This document shows positions 63,763 through 64,000 of a stretch of 64,000 nt of DNA, in pieces (within the stretch, counting starts at the first letter, position 1; each line of letters starts with the position of its first letter). Made by a program: the position numbers and the translations under genes. This DNA is from Hyphococcus sp. (GTDB lineage: Bacteria; Pseudomonadota; Alphaproteobacteria; Caulobacterales; Parvularculaceae). The stretch is from contig JANQRY010000008.1 in assembly GCA_028284345.1 (NCBI GenBank), positions 836,790 through 900,789 on the forward strand, in the 5' to 3' direction. Below the pieces are notes generated by a model that was not told the origin of the DNA, searched no databases, and saw nothing but the letters and a program-made list of their open reading frames with translations.

Positions 63763-64000
63763 AGTCGCCTCCACGCGCCAGTCCGGCTCTATACCAACCC
63801 CGGTTCAATAATCATCATATGGCGCGACCGCGAGCCGGTGCGCAAGCCGGGGGCAAGATTGCGGGTTGATAGAGCGCCACTGGCGGATTGCGCAACCCCT
63901 CATGGAACAGGCGGAGATTCGCCGCTTGACGGCGCGGAATCTGACCTTTTAAACCAAGCCCCGCGAATCCCGCGGCGCCGTAAATTGTGGAAATTGGGTC

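Noticed and set aside
1..64000. CRISPR arrays, insertion sequences, toxin-antitoxin pairs
   Set aside because: No regularly spaced direct repeats, transposase-like frames or typical small overlapping toxin/antitoxin genes were found on either strand.

Overview
The window is a contiguous, gene-dense, high-GC bacterial chromosome segment of about 64 kb. Almost every gene is in clear housekeeping or envelope families. The best fit is an aerobic, Gram-negative alphaproteobacterium, possibly near Parvularculales, Hyphomonadaceae or Caulobacterales; this is inference. Supporting signs are the lspA - DUF3035 (BamF-like) order, small families largely known from alphaproteobacteria (DUF4169, DUF6460, DUF2793, DUF6476-like), the rluD - rpoH order, a tRNA-His with A73 instead of the universal C73, and a Kdo pathway for outer-membrane LPS. 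I see no insertion sequence, transposase, integrase, CRISPR array or rRNA operon. No gap between genes exceeds about 300 bases.

Layout. 1-10.3 kb: end of ileS, lspA, a BamF-like lipoprotein, mutL, an iodotyrosine-deiodinase-like flavoprotein, mscL, an O-methyltransferase, lepA, a double TonB-C-domain secreted protein, small membrane proteins and efp. 10.5-17.6 kb: an orphan hybrid histidine kinase, yebC, a flavin-dependent halogenase homologue, a methyltransferase, a YmdB-type phosphodiesterase and 5-formyl-THF cyclo-ligase. A candidate 6S RNA lies directly upstream of the cyclo-ligase. 17.8-22 kb: a tightly overlapping minus-strand run (rluB, DUF4169, a DUF429-like gene, rsmD) and a GT87-type mannosyltransferase-like protein. 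22-33 kb: tadA, hydrolases, an acyl-CoA dehydrogenase, DinB, MATE, a PEP-mutase-like enzyme, a cysteine-rich secreted protein, a Tat-exported SDR and an alternative oxidase. 33-39.3 kb: rpoH, rluD, small membrane proteins, a divergent locus with a palindromic operator beside a winged-helix regulator, and an MscS channel.

39.5-41.7 kb is a small phage- or GTA-like islet: a DUF2793 tail-fibre-type protein, a membrane/coiled-coil protein and a GH24 endolysin with an intact Glu-Asp-Thr triad. 41.7-48.9 kb: Tat-exported msrB, ubiA, rsmE, gshA, a small secreted protein, an AlkA-like glycosylase, an HNH endonuclease, a Tat-lipoprotein M48 protease, tRNA-His and glmS.

48.9-64 kb supplies sugars for the cell surface. 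GlmS makes glucosamine-6-P. KdsD, KdsA and KdsB make CMP-Kdo, and a histidine-phosphatase-family protein sits where KdsC might be expected. RmlA, RmlB and RmlC make dTDP-sugars, but no RmlD is visible. Gmd and Fcl make GDP-L-fucose. The last gene is a convincing UDP-sulfoquinovose synthase. The only glycosyltransferase-like protein in this cluster is an MptE/GT42-like protein with a C-terminal membrane hairpin, so transferases and export genes probably lie beyond the right edge or elsewhere.
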